A DNA stretch of 64,000 nt from NCBI RefSeq assembly GCF_002575655.3, contig NC_053040.3, forward strand, positions 461,452,780 to 461,516,779, in the 5' to 3' direction. The translations under genes and the position numbers were made by a program. The stretch is from Aegilops tauschii subsp. strangulata (Eukaryota > Streptophyta > Magnoliopsida > Poales > Poaceae). Below, in pieces: positions 9,296-22,194 of this stretch. The first letter of the stretch is position 1; the number at the start of each line of letters is the position of its first letter. The notes beneath the pieces are model-generated. The model was not told where the DNA came from, made no database searches, and saw only the letters and a program-made list of their open reading frames with translations.

Positions 9296-12200
9296 ATGGC
9301 TCCGCCAACGCCGCCGCCGCCGCCCGGCTACTTCGAGCGCCGGGCCGCACTCATCGCCAAGGCTGCCAACGCCGCGGCCGCTTCTCTCTCGGCCCTTACC
9401 ATAGCTTCACAAAACTACCCTGCACCCATCCTCGCCGCACCAATATCTCTTGCTGACACAATCTCCGACGTCAGCCCCTACATCCCCATAGTTCTTGATC
9501 TCGCCGCCCACAACTACTACCATTCAAGACATCTCTTCGATCTCCACCTCGGCCGCTGCAACCTGCGCTCGCATGTCGCCGCCAACTGTCTTCCCCGCCC
9601 CGACGATCCGCAATGGTTGAAAGACGATCTCGCGATCGTCCAGTGGTTCTACACCCGCATCACCACCGAAATCTTCAACATGCTCGATCACGACGTCACC
9701 ACCGCTGCCAACATCTGGCACTCCCTCCGTCAGCTCTTCCAAAGCAACACCGACGCTCGGAAAAACGCTCTCCACACCGAGCTTCGCAATATGGTGCAAG
9801 GAGACGCCCCGGTGAACCTGTTCTGCCAGCGCGTTAAGACCATTGGTGATGAGCTCCGCGAACTCGGCGATACAGTTAGCGACTCACAGCTAATCAATAT
9901 CGTCATCGGCCTCAGTGAAGACTTTGACAAGCAAGCCTCGTTCATACCGATGATACGGCCCCCTCCTACCTTCGCTGAAGTTCGTTCCTTCCTACAACTC
10001 GCGGCGGAAACACAAGCTCGCAAGGACTCTCGCCCCAAGGTCTTTCATGCTGCGGCTCATCCTCCTCTGCCGTCTACACCAGTGCCGCCTTCCAGGCCGG
10101 CTCCTGCCGCCGGGCCGTCCGCATCGTCATCTGTTCAACCGCCCCCAGGCTGGCGTCCTAGTCCGAACTACCGCGGCAAAAACCCTATCTATAGGCCGCC
10201 GTCGACTCGTTCGGTTCCGCCTACGACATCACCAGCACCGAGTCCTGCACCACCCACCAGTGCTCCATCTGCGTTTGCATGGCGGCCTCCTCATGATCCT
10301 TGGACGGGGCTTGTTCAAGGATGGCCCATGCCCTGGTCCGCTCCGTCCACCCTCGGTGCTCCGCCGGCATACTCAGGTGCCTGGCAACCCGGCCTTCGGC
10401 CGCCTACTGGTGCTCCCGGGGTTCTCAACCCCCGACAGCCGGCCAATGCCTATCACGCCGCCCCGACGTATGCTCCTTATGGTCATTACAGCACTGACGG
10501 CGGCGCCTACTACACACCTCAGCCGGCCTTGCTCCCGACGCCACCCCCACCACAGCCGGCCAATGCCTACTACACTCCCCAGCCGGCCCTACTGCCTTCA
10601 CCATCGTATCCGCCGGCACTGCTTCCGACGCCACCCTCACCTGCGAAGCCGAGCTGGGATCAAGCTGCCTTTCTCCAGGCCATGAATAACTTTGCTGCAC
10701 AAGGAAACTCAGGTACGGATTGGATCTTTGATTCAGGGGCCTCTAGTCATATGTCTGCATCTAGTAATTGGTTATCTTCTTGCACTAAATCTCCTTTCCC
10801 TTCCATTATCCTTGGAGATGGATCATCTATTCCTATATATTGTGTTGGTCAGGCTCAACTTCCCTCTTCCACCAAACCTCTTTTACTTCGCGATGTTCTA
10901 GTTGCACCCGCCCTCATTAAAAATCTTATCTCTGTTCGCCAATTTACTTGCGACAATCTAGTTTCGGCTGAATTTGACCCTTTTGGTTTATCTGTGAAGG
11001 ATTACCTGACCAAGGCCGAGATCGCTCGCTTCAATAGCTCCGGTGATCTTTATTCTCTTAATGGAGTTCCTGCCGCCACCCCTCCAACATCCATGCTGGC
11101 CTCAGTCGATCTCTGGCATCGTCGCTTGGGCCATCCCAACCCCGCCGTCTTAGCTTCTATGCTTAGTGAATTTACCATACCATGCAATAGGGACTCTCAT
11201 AATTCTGTGTTTTGCGAGTCTTGTCAATTAGGCAAACATGTGCGTCTTCCCTTTAGTTCCTCTAGTTCTTGTAGCACTTATCCCTTTGAATTAATACATT
11301 GTGATTTATGGACCTCTCCCATTGCAAGTGTTTCGGGTTTTAAATACTACCTTGTTATCCTAGATGATTTCACCCACTTTGTCTGGACTTTTCCTCTACG
11401 CAACAAATCCGAGGTCCATTCTCTTTTCCTTAATTTTCAATGCTATGTGTCTGTTCACTTCTTCCTCCCAATTCGCTTTATCCAATGTGACAATGGTCGC
11501 GAGTTTGATAACATTAAAAATCGTACTTTCTTCTTACAACATGGCATCCTGCTTAGGTTCTCATGTCCCTACACCTCCCCTCAAAATGGTAAAGCAGAAC
11601 GCTCTCTTCGCACCCTCAATGATATAGTTCGCACTCTCCTCATTCAATCATCTATGCCTCCCAAGTTTTGGGCTGAAGCCCTACACATGGCCACCTTCCT
11701 TCTAAATATTCGACCTTCCAAAACTAAACCCAACACTACTCCCTATTATTCCCTCTTTCTTTCCCACCCCGACTACTCTGTGGTTCGTGTTTTCGGCTGT
11801 CTCTGTTTTCCCAATGCCTACGCCACTTCTGCAAATAAATTGTCACCACGCTCTATCCCATGTGCTTTTCTCGGCTTCTCTGACGGGCACAAAGGCTATC
11901 GCTGTCTCGACCTTCACACCGGACACGTTCATGTCTCTCGTCATGTCACGTTTGCTGAGCACATTTTTCCTTTCTCACAACGCACTACTACACCATCCAA
12001 CACCCCTAGCTCCGCAAACACCCCCTCTCCCCGTCCTTTCCAACTATATACTCCCCTACCTGCCGAACACAACTTATCACCACCACCATTAACACCCACC
12101 ATAGCCAATCCCAACCATACACTCACCCCACCCGAGACGTCCCCAACACCCCCGACCCCTGCTCCCTCCCCAACACCCCCGGCCCCTACTCCCACTCCAC

Positions 12201-13955
12201 CACCCAGCCCTGCTCCCACTCCACTACCCAGCCCTACTCCTTCGTCCGACTCTTCCGCTGCGCCGGACTCACCAGTACCCACCTTACCCCCTCGTCCTAT
12301 TCCTACAGCAGCCCCGATTAATGATCATCGCATGCGTACTAGGGCCAAATCAGGATTTCATCAACCCCAAGACCGCCTAAACCTTCATACCTCCGTATCT
12401 CTCACTTCTCTTCCAAAGAATTACAAAACTGCTCTACTTGATCCCAATTGGGCCGCTGCCATGCAAGAAGAATATAATGCTTTACTTCAAAACAACACCT
12501 GGCAACTTGTTCCTCGTCCTCCCAATACAAATATTGTTTCTGGCAAATGGATTTTTCGCCAAAAGTTCCACTCCGATGGGAGCCTCTCACGATATAAAGC
12601 CAGGTGGGTTTGTCGTGGCTTTTCTCAGCAACAAGGAATTGATTACGAAGAAACCTTCTCTCCTGTTGTTAAACCTAGCACCATTCGCACCGTTCTTAGT
12701 GTTGCTGTCTCCTCTTCATGGCCCATTCACCAACTTGATGTTAAAAATGCTTTCCTCCATGGTTCCCTTCAAGAAATTGTCTACTTCCAGCAACCTCTGG
12801 GTTTTGAAAATCCATCCTTTCCAACTCATGTATGTCTTCTTCAGAAATCTCTCTACGGTCTTAAACAGGCCCCACGAGCTTGGTTTCAACGCTTCTCCTC
12901 CTTCATTCAAACAATAGGCTTCACTCCATCTCTCTCCGACACCTCTCTTTTTGTGTATCATCAAACTTCTGACACTGCCTATTTACTTCTCTATGTAGAT
13001 GATATCATTCTTACCGCCTCCTCTCAAAAGTTCTTAGATCATATTGTCTCTCTTCTTAGATCTGAATTTTCTATGACTGACCTAGGACTCCTTCATCATT
13101 TCTTAGGCATTGCTGTTGTTCGAGATTCCTCCAGCCTTTTTCTTTCCCAACGCCAGTATATTCTTGATCTTCTTAATCGTGCTGGTATGCTTGACTGTCA
13201 ATCATCTCGCACTCCTGTCGATACTAGTTTTAAACTTTCGGCTACCGGTGAACCCTTTTCCGATCCTACTCTCTATCGTAGCCTAACAGGTGCTCTCCAA
13301 TATCTCACCATTACTCGTCCTGAAATCTCATTTGCTGTTCAACAAGCATGTCTCTATATGCATGATCCCCGGGTTCCTTAATAATCATGTTAAACGCATT
13401 CTTCGGTATTTAAAAGGAACTCTCAATCATGGTCTTCACCTCAATAATTCTTCTCCAAACTCGCTTACCGCATACTCTGATGCAGACTGGGCTGGTTGTC
13501 CTGACACTCGAAGGTCCACTTCCGGTTTTTGTGTTTTTCTTGGTAACAATTTGATTTCTTGGTCTTCGAAAAGACAGGTTACAGTCTCACGTTCGTCGGC
13601 CGAGGCTGAGTATCGCGCTGTGGCACATGCCGTTGCAGATACAATCTGGATTCGGCAGTTACTCTCCGAGCTACACAGGCCTATTGAGCAGGCCACTATT
13701 GTCTACTGTGACAACATATCAGCAGTCTACATGACCAGCAATCCAGTTCAACACCGACGCACAAAGCATATTGAGATTGATATTCATTTTGTTCGTGAAA
13801 AGGTTGCTCTTGGTCAGGTTCGGGTGCTTCATGTTCCCTCTACGGCTCAGTTTGCTGACATTTTCACCAAGGCACTGCCTACTAAGCTGTTTCAAGATAT
13901 CTGTTTCAGTCTCAACGTCGTCGAGCCTGCCGTTGATACTGCGGGGGGATGTTAG
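9296..13955 (+). pseudogene. Copia gag-pol polyprotein, one frameshift
   Basis: One long frame runs from ATG 9296 (21 nt after the primer site) to a stop at 13381; the last part continues in a shifted frame to 13955. Residues about 1-250 are a Copia-type Gag, followed by a long Pro-rich linker with no CCHC zinc knuckle. Protease: WIFDSGASSHMS (residue about 479). GAG-pre-integrase and zinc site: LWHRRLGHPN ... CESCQLGKH (about 607-645). Integrase D,D,E: HCDLW, QCDNG, GKAERS. RT: from about 1040, active site LLYVDD (about 1233). RNase [11 protein letters not shown] and [10 protein letters not shown] in the second frame. The frame break is at 13370-13385, inside the RT-RNase H linker, and looks like a single-base loss. 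Otherwise undamaged. Confidence 0.95.
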
Positions 13956-14088
13956 AGTAGTCATTATGGTATACGACTTCTAGTCCAAGTCAGTTTTGTA
14001 CCCCTACCCCAAGTCGGTTTGTACCCTCTTATATACTCTTGTATGCCGCACCAAATCATCAATAAGAAACAGTTTTATTCAGCTTTCA
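13950..14088 (+). repeat. 3' LTR of the Copia element
   Basis: 139 bp copy of the 5' LTR, preceded by the purine tract ending GGGGGGA and followed by the GTGAC duplication. Confidence 0.95.
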
Positions 14089-14609
14089 GTGACTCGTGAG
14101 TGTATTCAGAGCAAAACAACTCCTTCACGTTTGGCCGCTCCAACGAGCAAAGACAATCCAGCGCGGAGCGCTCTGCCCACATGTGACTTTGTGCGCGTAC
14201 ATGCCAAGGCTGGGTAAGGCATAAAGGAGTTGGTCCCACCCAAAACCAACACTAGTCGCCTACCCCCTAATTTTTTGGGAGGGAAGCTAATTAATCCACC
14301 TATCGAGGGAGCTGCTGGCAACCTTCCAAATCGGGGAATTTCAGAATGTGGTGCTCCAATGCGTGCACGAGATAGCCACGCCTCAGAGATCTTGTGAAAA
14401 ATTTGTGAAGTCTGTTTAAAGAAAGAACTGGTAGAGCTACCTTAACATTATGACGGCCAGGTTTCCCCACTGGATTTCGGTGTGAGGCTGTGCTCCCATC
14501 CACGTTGTCACACCGCCGAGTCTAGGGTTCCCTGTTGAGGGACAATCACACATTCCCTAGGCTAGACCGACGGTGTGCCCATCGGATTCTCAATCTGCTA
14601 CAAGCGGCG

Positions 14610-14945
14610 GCGTGAGGAGTGATGCAAAGGGTGACATGCATGATTTCTGTAAGTTGGACGTGAGCGATGAAATCTTTGATGATGTTGAGATAGATGAGAA
14701 TGATTAAGCCCTACATGACAGCGTGAGATGGCTCACTCTCGCTAAGGTTCATATGGTCAAAAAAATTAGTCAAAAGCACCTCCTACCGGGAGCTGCGTGA
14801 TGTGTGGAATCCGGCAAAGAAAGCTCGTTTTTACCCCTTCGTCCTTCGACCCCAACCTGTTTGTCATCCAGGTGTCTTGCCTCGGTGATTGAGAATGGAT
14901 GATGGATGAGGTTTTTATTGTGAAGTCATGGCAAAGGATTTGCCT
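14610..14945 (+). pseudogene. DUF4283-type (LINE ORF1-like) fragment, degenerate
   Basis: In pieces, the plus strand encodes CKLDVSDEIFDDVEID, then VRWLTLAKVHMVKK, YRELRDVWNPAKKARFYP in a second frame and NLFVIQVSCLGD in a third, then WMMDEVFIVKSWQRICL. That order matches the DUF4283 N-terminal domain found in plant LINE ORF1 and related zinc-knuckle proteins. It has at least two stops and two frameshifts, and stops abruptly where the opposite-strand LINE 3' end begins. A relic with no expected product. Confidence 0.55.
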
Positions 14946-15239
14946 CATTCATTAATTAAGGGAGGAGACAAGGTTCCAGTCAGAGCCACAGGAGGCCCAC
15001 CGAATACAAAAGCCATTACTCTCGTGGCATCAAATTACTCAAGCGTTTCGCACCAGCTAGCACCTAGAGTCTAGCTTCCTCCTTCTAGTTTTGCATGATG
15101 ATTCGGGGAGACGTCGATTTCTTCCGGAAGACCCTGGCATTTCTCTCATTCCAAATGGTCCAGTTGGTGAGCAAGGTGAGGGTCGCCATCGCCTTGCTAC
15201 GCATGGCCATATGAGTCCACCAACTGCTGAGAGAGTGAT
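14946..15239 (-). mobile_element. LINE segment d: ORF2 C-terminus and 3' end
   Basis: The minus strand encodes SLSSWWTHMAMRSKAMATL then NWTIWNERNARVF, the conserved C-terminal Trp-rich block of plant LINE ORF2, then stops and a short 3' UTR ending GAATGAGGCAAATCC. The right edge (15237-15239, GAT) is the target duplication of the CACTA insertion. Read across the insertion into 25615 the frame is continuous, which shows that the two segments were one element. Confidence 0.85.
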
Positions 15240-15890
15240 CACTACAAGGATCCGGGTCTTTTGCAACAAAATTGTTCGTCGCAATACATGTCGATTTGTA
15301 GCGATAAGTACCTATTGCCACGAAACAACATTCGTTGGCAGCCGTTGCGACTGGACGCATGGTAATGGGTTATTGCCACAAAAAAGCAATTGTGGCAATA
15401 AAGTGTGCTATTGCAACAGCCATGTGGGAAGTCGCCACATGTCTTCCCGTGGCAACACTCATCTGATGCCACAATTTGCTTTGTGGAGATAGCTTTAATG
15501 CAACATGTAATGAATCATGGCGACTGATAACTCATGGCGATAGACATTTGTTGCAACAACCTATGCCAACACGCTCGTTTCATGGTGCATACTGTTTTGT
15601 GGCAATAATCAATTGTGGCAATAAACTATGGCAACAATCCTTGTTTTGTGGCATTAGGCATTTTGCCACGAACCGCTACACTTGTGGAATTGAGTTATGG
15701 CAACAAATATTCCAGTCGTCGTAATAGGAAATTGCAACATACTAGTTTTGGCGGTGATAAATAGGTATCACAACGAGTGAAATGTTTGTAGCGAGAAATT
15801 ATTGCGACAATTTAAATTTTCGTGGTGCTAACATGTGGCAACGAAAAGTGGGTTGTGGCAATAGCCTATTGCAACCTAAAAAAAATATAG
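15240..15890. repeat. Left subterminal repeat zone of the CACTA element
   Basis: Dense degenerate repeats of TTGCAACA, GTGGCAATA and TATTGCCACA, a dozen or more, in both orientations. They match the array at 25140-25614. Confidence 0.8.
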
Positions 15891-16639
15891 GCATTCAATT
15901 ACAATATTCAAAACCATACGTACAATATGTAGATTCATAAAATTCATAATTCTCATAGCAAATATCCATCAAATGTAATTTAGGCATCCTAATTAAGTGC
16001 CAAGACTAAATTGTCCGTGATCTAGAGTCCAGTCGAGCTAGTTCTTTGGATCCTGCAATCAAGGAAAAAAAGTTCTAATTAATGAGTCCAACATAACATA
16101 CGTCATACAATTATTCCAGCCCCATTATTAAAAATAAGTGTTGTCAAAATAACCTGAGTGATATTGTGTCAGCAAGCATGTAACCGAGGGATCAGAACAG
16201 TTTTACAAGTGTAAATGTCTAAAGCATAAGCACAAGTACATATACTAAAATCTTCCACTATTGATTTATGTTGTGGCTTGATCTATAGTTTCAGTTAAGT
16301 TCATGTCCCTAGCTAGCACATATTCATTTTTTAAGTTGTGACTCGATGCAGCAACAATGCATGGTGAAAGAGAAGAAGCAGCTAGCTAATTATGAAGGCC
16401 AATGACATGCTCACTTGAAAGTGGACCATGAGTTTCAGTTTCTTTGTTTTTAACATCTTAGACGTGCTTTGTCCTAAAAACTGAAAGAACAATTATAGGT
16501 GTGGCATCAATATTAACACTATAAAAGATGAAACAAGAATAACACGATCCAACGCATGAATAATCCTAGCTGATGCAGAAGCATGCCGAATGCACATCGT
16601 TGAATAACTATAGAATAACCAAAAGTCAGTGTACTCACG

Positions 16640-19375
16640 TAAACATCCTGGGACTCAGTGTCAGACCATGTTCCATTCTTCGTGTGGGTGAGTTCCCACA
16701 TAGCAATACAATCTGGCTCTTCTCCAGTTTCCATGTTTCTCTGCAAGTAATATAGCAATGAGATGCTTAAAACATGAAATCATAGTTAGCAGCGATGCAT
16801 CATATTTAGTTAGACTCATACCTTCTCGAAATTTAGTTGCGAGTAAGATTTTGATCGAAATATGTGTCTTGTCTTCTGTTTCTTACGACTATCAATGTTC
16901 TTTTGGCTGCGTTCCTATCAATTCATCAAAACCAAATATAACCATATAGAAAAGCAATTTCATCTTAACACGTGGTAGACAAAGAGTGATCTTAGAGATA
17001 ACCTGAAATTTTGAATCAGTGCCAAAGTACACAATCGTCCATTCCCACTCTTCTTGTTGTAAATCTTCCAGCAGATAAGCCAACCTAGCTGCATATGTTT
17101 TGTATGCCTTGTAAGTGGAGCTTAGAGTTGGTCGCCAGCCTCTATACCGCTCTTCCGCACTTTTGAGAACTTTTTCTTCAGTTTCAGGTGTATCTTCCAG
17201 GTTCCATCAGTCCTATAAAGCATACAATAAATCAATATACATAAGCAGTGCATTATCAATGGTAAAATAAGATAACACGTGTGAAAAAGGTTGTATGCAC
17301 TATGATATCAGCAACAATGAGTCAATGGATGGTAGGGTGAATGTCCGACCGCATCCTCACTCCAATGAGCAGTCTTGAAGGTTTAGCAATTTAACCGATA
17401 CCAGGATTTTATGCATTATAACAAATGCTAGAGACAACTTAAATGACATAAACAATTTACCAGATTTGGGTTGTCCACGTTGGTTTGTGTATGTTGTTAT
17501 ACTTTCCATCCTTGTTAAGACAACATAGCCTTTCCTTCCTACACACAAAAGCAATCAAGGGACTTAGCATTAACAAAGCATTGATGTTGTGCACCATTCA
17601 GATAGGTGATTATGAAGTAAGGATCTTGTGTACCATGAGCATCCTCCATAGAATTCATCATTGTTCCCTGGTGTAGGTAATATCAGAATTTGAGTCAATT
17701 TAAGAAGAAACGCAATACGTAAAGCAGGCATAAAATCAAATCAGTTTAACAAAAAATTAAGAAAAAAAGGAAAAAAACTACATTGGGAACATGCAACGAA
17801 ATAACTACAAGGCCCCGTCTCACGCACGTCTCCTCCTCTCTTCTCTATGTTCTCTTTCTCTTCTGGAGCAGATCCATTTATCTCTGCATGATCCAATCGC
17901 ACCACCAAAGGTCCTGATTGTACCACAATGGGTCAATTCCTTCTCACTTTTCTCTCAAGTTTCTCACATCTCTCCTCTGCTTCTTTGAGTCCAATTCTTT
18001 TGTGTGAACAATTCTTCAGTTAACCTCCATAGTACACAACTTGTTTCTATGGATGGCGGGCCAATAATTAATAACCATCATTTCGATTTAAAATTATCCA
18101 TTAAGACGAATATGCAGAACAGAATCATACAGACACGTATTAACGGAAAACACATCTATGGAGTAGATGGAACTTTATCTAATCCTCACGACACGGAGTT
18201 CAATTCAGCCTAGGCAATCTAACCAAAACTACAGAGAGATGCCGGTTCAGGTGCGAGGAACTTGGAGGGTAATACAAGTTGCATCCTAATTGGCTGCCAA
18301 TTGAAGCAGTAGAGTAGGAAATACAAAGATGCTTCAAAATTTTGATTCATCAGCCTACACTATTATTGTCCTATAGTGGCATCACAGAAATCAAGAAGCA
18401 GTACCTTTCAACATCAAGATCATGGCTCCGGCGATGGTCACAATCATCAAAACGGTCACAATGCTCCCTTATTTCACTCCTCTCACGGTGCTCACGATGG
18501 TGGCGATCACTGGCCCTGTCCCGATCACCGCAGTCATGGTCACACAGACACTCTCCCTGTCCCAGTGCCACACCCTGTCTTCTAAAACAAATTATTCATT
18601 ATATGTTCGCCAAATAAAGCCTTGCACAGTTAGAGAGCAATGTTGATATGTTGTCACAGCCTAGATCTTGTAGTAATTGATACAAATGCCATATATTTTC
18701 AAATTATTGCAGACTGATGGTGTTTTCAAGTATAAGTGTGACCCAGAACGCATGCATCTTGATGCAATGAGGAATCAAACAGAACTCTTAATTAATAATA
18801 GCAATACAGAGAATTTCACATGAGAAATTATAAACTTAGGAGTATAATAATTATAACCCATGTAACGCAACTGTAACTTAAGAACTCATTCTAAGCACCC
18901 CCATAAGCAATATAGTATAGAAATAAAATGCTAATTACTTATTTTATTATGATAAGAGAAACAAAACATGATCCTAACTATGAGTGCATATCATGGATTC
19001 AATGATCTCTGGAAAGATTGTTGAGCGTCTGGGTAAAATGCACCTCCCAGATTAGAATGACTCATATGAAACTGTAAATTCATAATTAAAGAGCGCAGCC
19101 TTTTGGCATGTGCATCAGTAAACTGTAGTTTACCTGCAGCTGAGACTTAGCGTCTTCGCTGATGGATCATTCGGTGGCTTGCTGCCGGCCGATTGCGACA
19201 ACGACAATGGGATGGAACACGCCTTCAACCCTCGCGGTGGTGCTGGGCATCTGCCGTTCGAGCCGAGTGGGTGGAACACGACGCCGCCGCCGCCGCCACC
19301 GACTTGACGCAGCATGCGCGGCACGTTAACGGCAAGCTGCAGAACTTGAGGGCTCACGTTCGCCGCCGATCTCAC
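16640..19375 (-). pseudogene. CACTA ORF2-type gene (Transposase_24-like), decayed
   Basis: Exon-like blocks lie in order on the minus strand. 19375-19134 starts MRSAANV, has a Gly tract and ends at a GTAAAC donor. 17211-17001 encodes EEKVLKSAEERYRGWRP and LAYLLEDLQQEEWEWTIVYFG, ending FQ at a GT donor. About 16910-16830 is a Lys/Arg-rich block. 16740-16640 encodes TGEEPDCIAMWELTHTKNGTWSD. The order (W..TL..YK, EEW..L..YFG, then EPD..MW..TH.KNG.W) is that of the plant Transposase_24 / En-Spm 'Ptta' domain, an accessory CACTA protein. A TGA lies at the start of the 17211 exon, and middle exons are not clear. A His/Asp-rich low-complexity patch at 18370-18590 sits between the blocks. Probably dead. 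Confidence 0.55.
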
Positions 19376-20984
19376 GCCTCAGCCGGCCGGCGAGCCGTAC
19401 CCGTTCGCCGCGCCTCTCACCCTCTCCTCCTGCCGCCAGTGAGGAGGTCTCGTGCCTCCGCCGGCCGGCGAGCCACGCCTCTCTCCCTCTCCTCCTCCCG
19501 TTCCTCTCTGCGGCCGTTCGCTGCGGTTCGGCAATTGGCCCAACGCTGCAGGCCACGCGTGAAGGGCAGACGCGCCAGTCCAGGGAGGCGTGAATGGCGG
19601 CGCGGGTAGGGCGGCAGGAGCAGGCGAACGGCGGTGCGGGCGTGAGATTTGTTTTGGCTTTTCTGTTGTGGGGAGATGGGAAGTTTTGCGCCGCGAGTCG
19701 TGGCCGCTTTTCTCTGCCGGTAGAGCGTTTCCGCTCCAGGTAATTGCTATGCGCACATTTGACTCGGGATTAGTATAATCTGGATGGTTAGATTTAATCA
19801 AGTGGATTAATCTGATGGTGTTATCTTCGCTGTGTACGTTTACGGGGTGTCCGCAAAAAAGAGAATGCTCGTGTGTTTAATAGTAGTATAGATGAAATAA
19901 ATTGGAAAAATGATATTTCAAAGCAATATGAGATATATATGCTGCTAAATTGTGTCACGACCGTCATCTTCCCTCTCAACTAGATTGGGAGATTCCCGAT
20001 GAAATTGTCTCACGTCCGTCATCTTCCCTAAGTCCGGCGGTAGGCGGCGTGCGGGAAGCTCACATCCATGCCCGTGGAGAGGCTCGATCTTGCGGGCGAA
20101 GGTTGGGAAGAGGGGCAACGGAACTGCTTGGTCAGCATCGAGGATGGAGGAAGCGGGCGACGGGAGCCATGGCCGACCAGGAGCGGCGTGCAAGGTCAGA
20201 GGGGCGGCTCGCCGGCCGGGGCTTGGCGCTGGGGTCAGGACAGCACGAGCTGCAACCTGGCAGGGGTGGCCGTCGCGCGGAAGTAGGAGCCTCGACCGGT
20301 GCTAGTGTGTTGTCACCGGACGACGCGGTTGTAGGTACAACTAGGTTTGCACTATAATTTCAAAAATCATTTCAGAAAGCAGCAAAAACTTGGCCATTTT
20401 TGAACTACAACTCACAGAAACCTCATGTGGCCCTCACTTTGAAACTACTAGGTTATACTCTTGCCTTGGAACACATGTACAAATGGGATGGGTTGATGAG
20501 ACGGTCGATCTATGTTAGTCTCGATCTAACATTTTGATCTTGAGATGGGGTGATCTCAACATCTTTCATCTTACCGGACAATCCGTGGAGGGTTCCTCCG
20601 CGCCAGAGTAGGTCCAACATAATCATGTCATTTTTGTTTCAATGAAAACCATAAAGATTCAACTGTGTAAATTAACAACCGAACCAATTTCGTTTTGAGA
20701 TCTTTTGTGTTAGGTTCGTGTTGTTTGATCATGGATCTACAATTGTGTATCTTTGTTTACTCCCTAGTTGTCATGACAAACTTGAAACTTGGGATATATG
20801 TAAAATATTTGTGCCCTGGCCCGTCAGATCCGTCCTGCATCGGATCCACGCACGAGGGGGCGGAGGAGCCCTGCCGCCGCCGCCGCTGGCCAGGCTTCAC
20901 CCGGTCACGCCCTCTGGCAGCGACAGGGGAGGGGAGGAGCGAACGATAGGACGCTGGGAGGCATCTAGGGTGCATGTATATCAT
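19376..20984. other. CACTA interior, no gene seen
   Basis: GC-rich DNA to about 19640, then mixed sequence. Several open frames on both strands reflect base composition only; none has a domain, an acceptable start context or splice partners. The GC-rich part directly upstream of the minus-strand exon at 19375 could be the promoter/CpG-rich leader of the CACTA gene. Confidence 0.45.
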
Positions 20985-21085
20985 AACCGATGGGATAGCC
21001 TAGTGGTTTGTGTTCCCTTTCGTACGCAGAGATCATCGGATCGATCCTGTCAACTGCACTTTTTTCTGAGTTTGATGAAAAGAAA
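20985..21085 (+). mobile_element. Possible tRNA-derived SINE head
   Basis: GATAGCCTAGTGG at 20994-21006 resembles a pol III A box, and GGATCGATCCT at 21038-21048 a B box. Spacing is about 32 nt, as in tRNA genes, and an A-rich stretch (GAAAAGAAATACAAAAG) follows. No cloverleaf can be folded with confidence and no target duplication was found. Tentative. Confidence 0.3.
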
Positions 21086-22194
21086 TACAAAAGTATATAG
21101 CTACGACGCCGACGAGGCGGCAGGCTGCCCGATGTCCGACGAGGTGGGTGTCCATCCTCATAACTCATAAGTCATCCGAGCAGCAGCAGAGGCAGAGAGC
21201 AAAGTAAAGGTATTGCTTGATGTTCATGCCACAGTAGCGGAGCTTAGTGTACTGCTGGGGTCTGTGGCCCCAGCTTTGGACCATTTTGTGAAGAAAATAT
21301 TAAGTAGAAGGCCTAGCTGGAAGAAAATTAGTATTTTGCCCCAATAAATGTGCATAGGGCGTGGCATCGCTTCGGGTGCCGCGGTGGAGGTGGCGCGCGT
21401 GGCGACTTCTGCGCCCGCAAGCGCCGGAACGACGATGAGGCCGGTGGCTTCGGGTGCCGCGGTGGAGGCGGCGGCGTAGCAGCGGCTTCTCCGCCCGCAA
21501 GCATCGGAATGATGGCGAGGCCGATGGCTCTGGCCTCCGTCCTCCCGTATCGGACAAGCAACGGGAGGTGCGCACGCAAGTGCGATGCCATCTCTCGCAG
21601 CGCCGGATCCAAGTCTCGTGCATGGAGGACCTTGCGGCGCTACGACCGACTCTTCGGCCCAGCCATCCAGGGGCAGCGCACGGCGGAGCAGGCGTGGTGG
21701 GAAGCAAGGACCGCCGCCGATGCCGGAGATGCGATGGCGGCTGCGCAGCTGCCAGCGCTATGGGCGGAGTAACAACTCCAAACCCGGCTCTCCGGCGAGC
21801 TCATCCACGATACGCAGCACGGATGGAAGCTGCTGCCCGCCGAGGTCCTCTCCAGTGACTCCGAAGATGAGGGTGACGACAACGACTCTGGTGATAACAA
21901 GTTTATCTAGCTAGTTTAATCTAGTTTGTGCGTACCAAGCCTTTAAATATCGGTCGTATCAGCCGCAATATCGGTTTTGACTGCCCATCGGTACAAAGTT
22001 GTGATATCGTTTTGGAAATTGGGGGATCGCTCTTTATTGCATTCAGCGAGTTGAGCGCTCCGACCGCTGAAGCCAGCGTGCATATGGGCCGGCCCACGTG
22101 CGCTGGTAAGCCGTGCCTGTTTCCTATTTCGTCTTTTTCATGTTTTTTTTTGTTTTTTACTTTTTTTATACTTTCAAATATTCTAAATACATAT

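Larger units (their letters stand above)
9130..14088 (+). mobile_element. Ty1/Copia LTR retrotransposon, nearly intact (4.96 kb)
   Basis: LTRs of 134 and 139 bp begin TGTTAGAGTAG and end CAGCTTTCA; they differ mainly by a 5-bp CCTCT indel. The element is flanked by GTGAC (9125-9129 and 14089-14093), a perfect 5-bp duplication. A tRNA-iMet-type primer site TGGTATCAGA follows the left LTR directly, and a purine tract GCGGGGGGA precedes the right LTR. Domain order PR-IN-RT-RH fixes it as Copia. The near identity of the LTRs points to a recent insertion. The only defect seen is one frameshift near 13380. Confidence 0.97.

Noticed and set aside
18370..18620. His/Asp/Arg-rich small ORFs on both strands
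   Set aside because: Low-complexity GATCA/TCACGATGG-type sequence gives charged frames on both strands; no clear exon borders.
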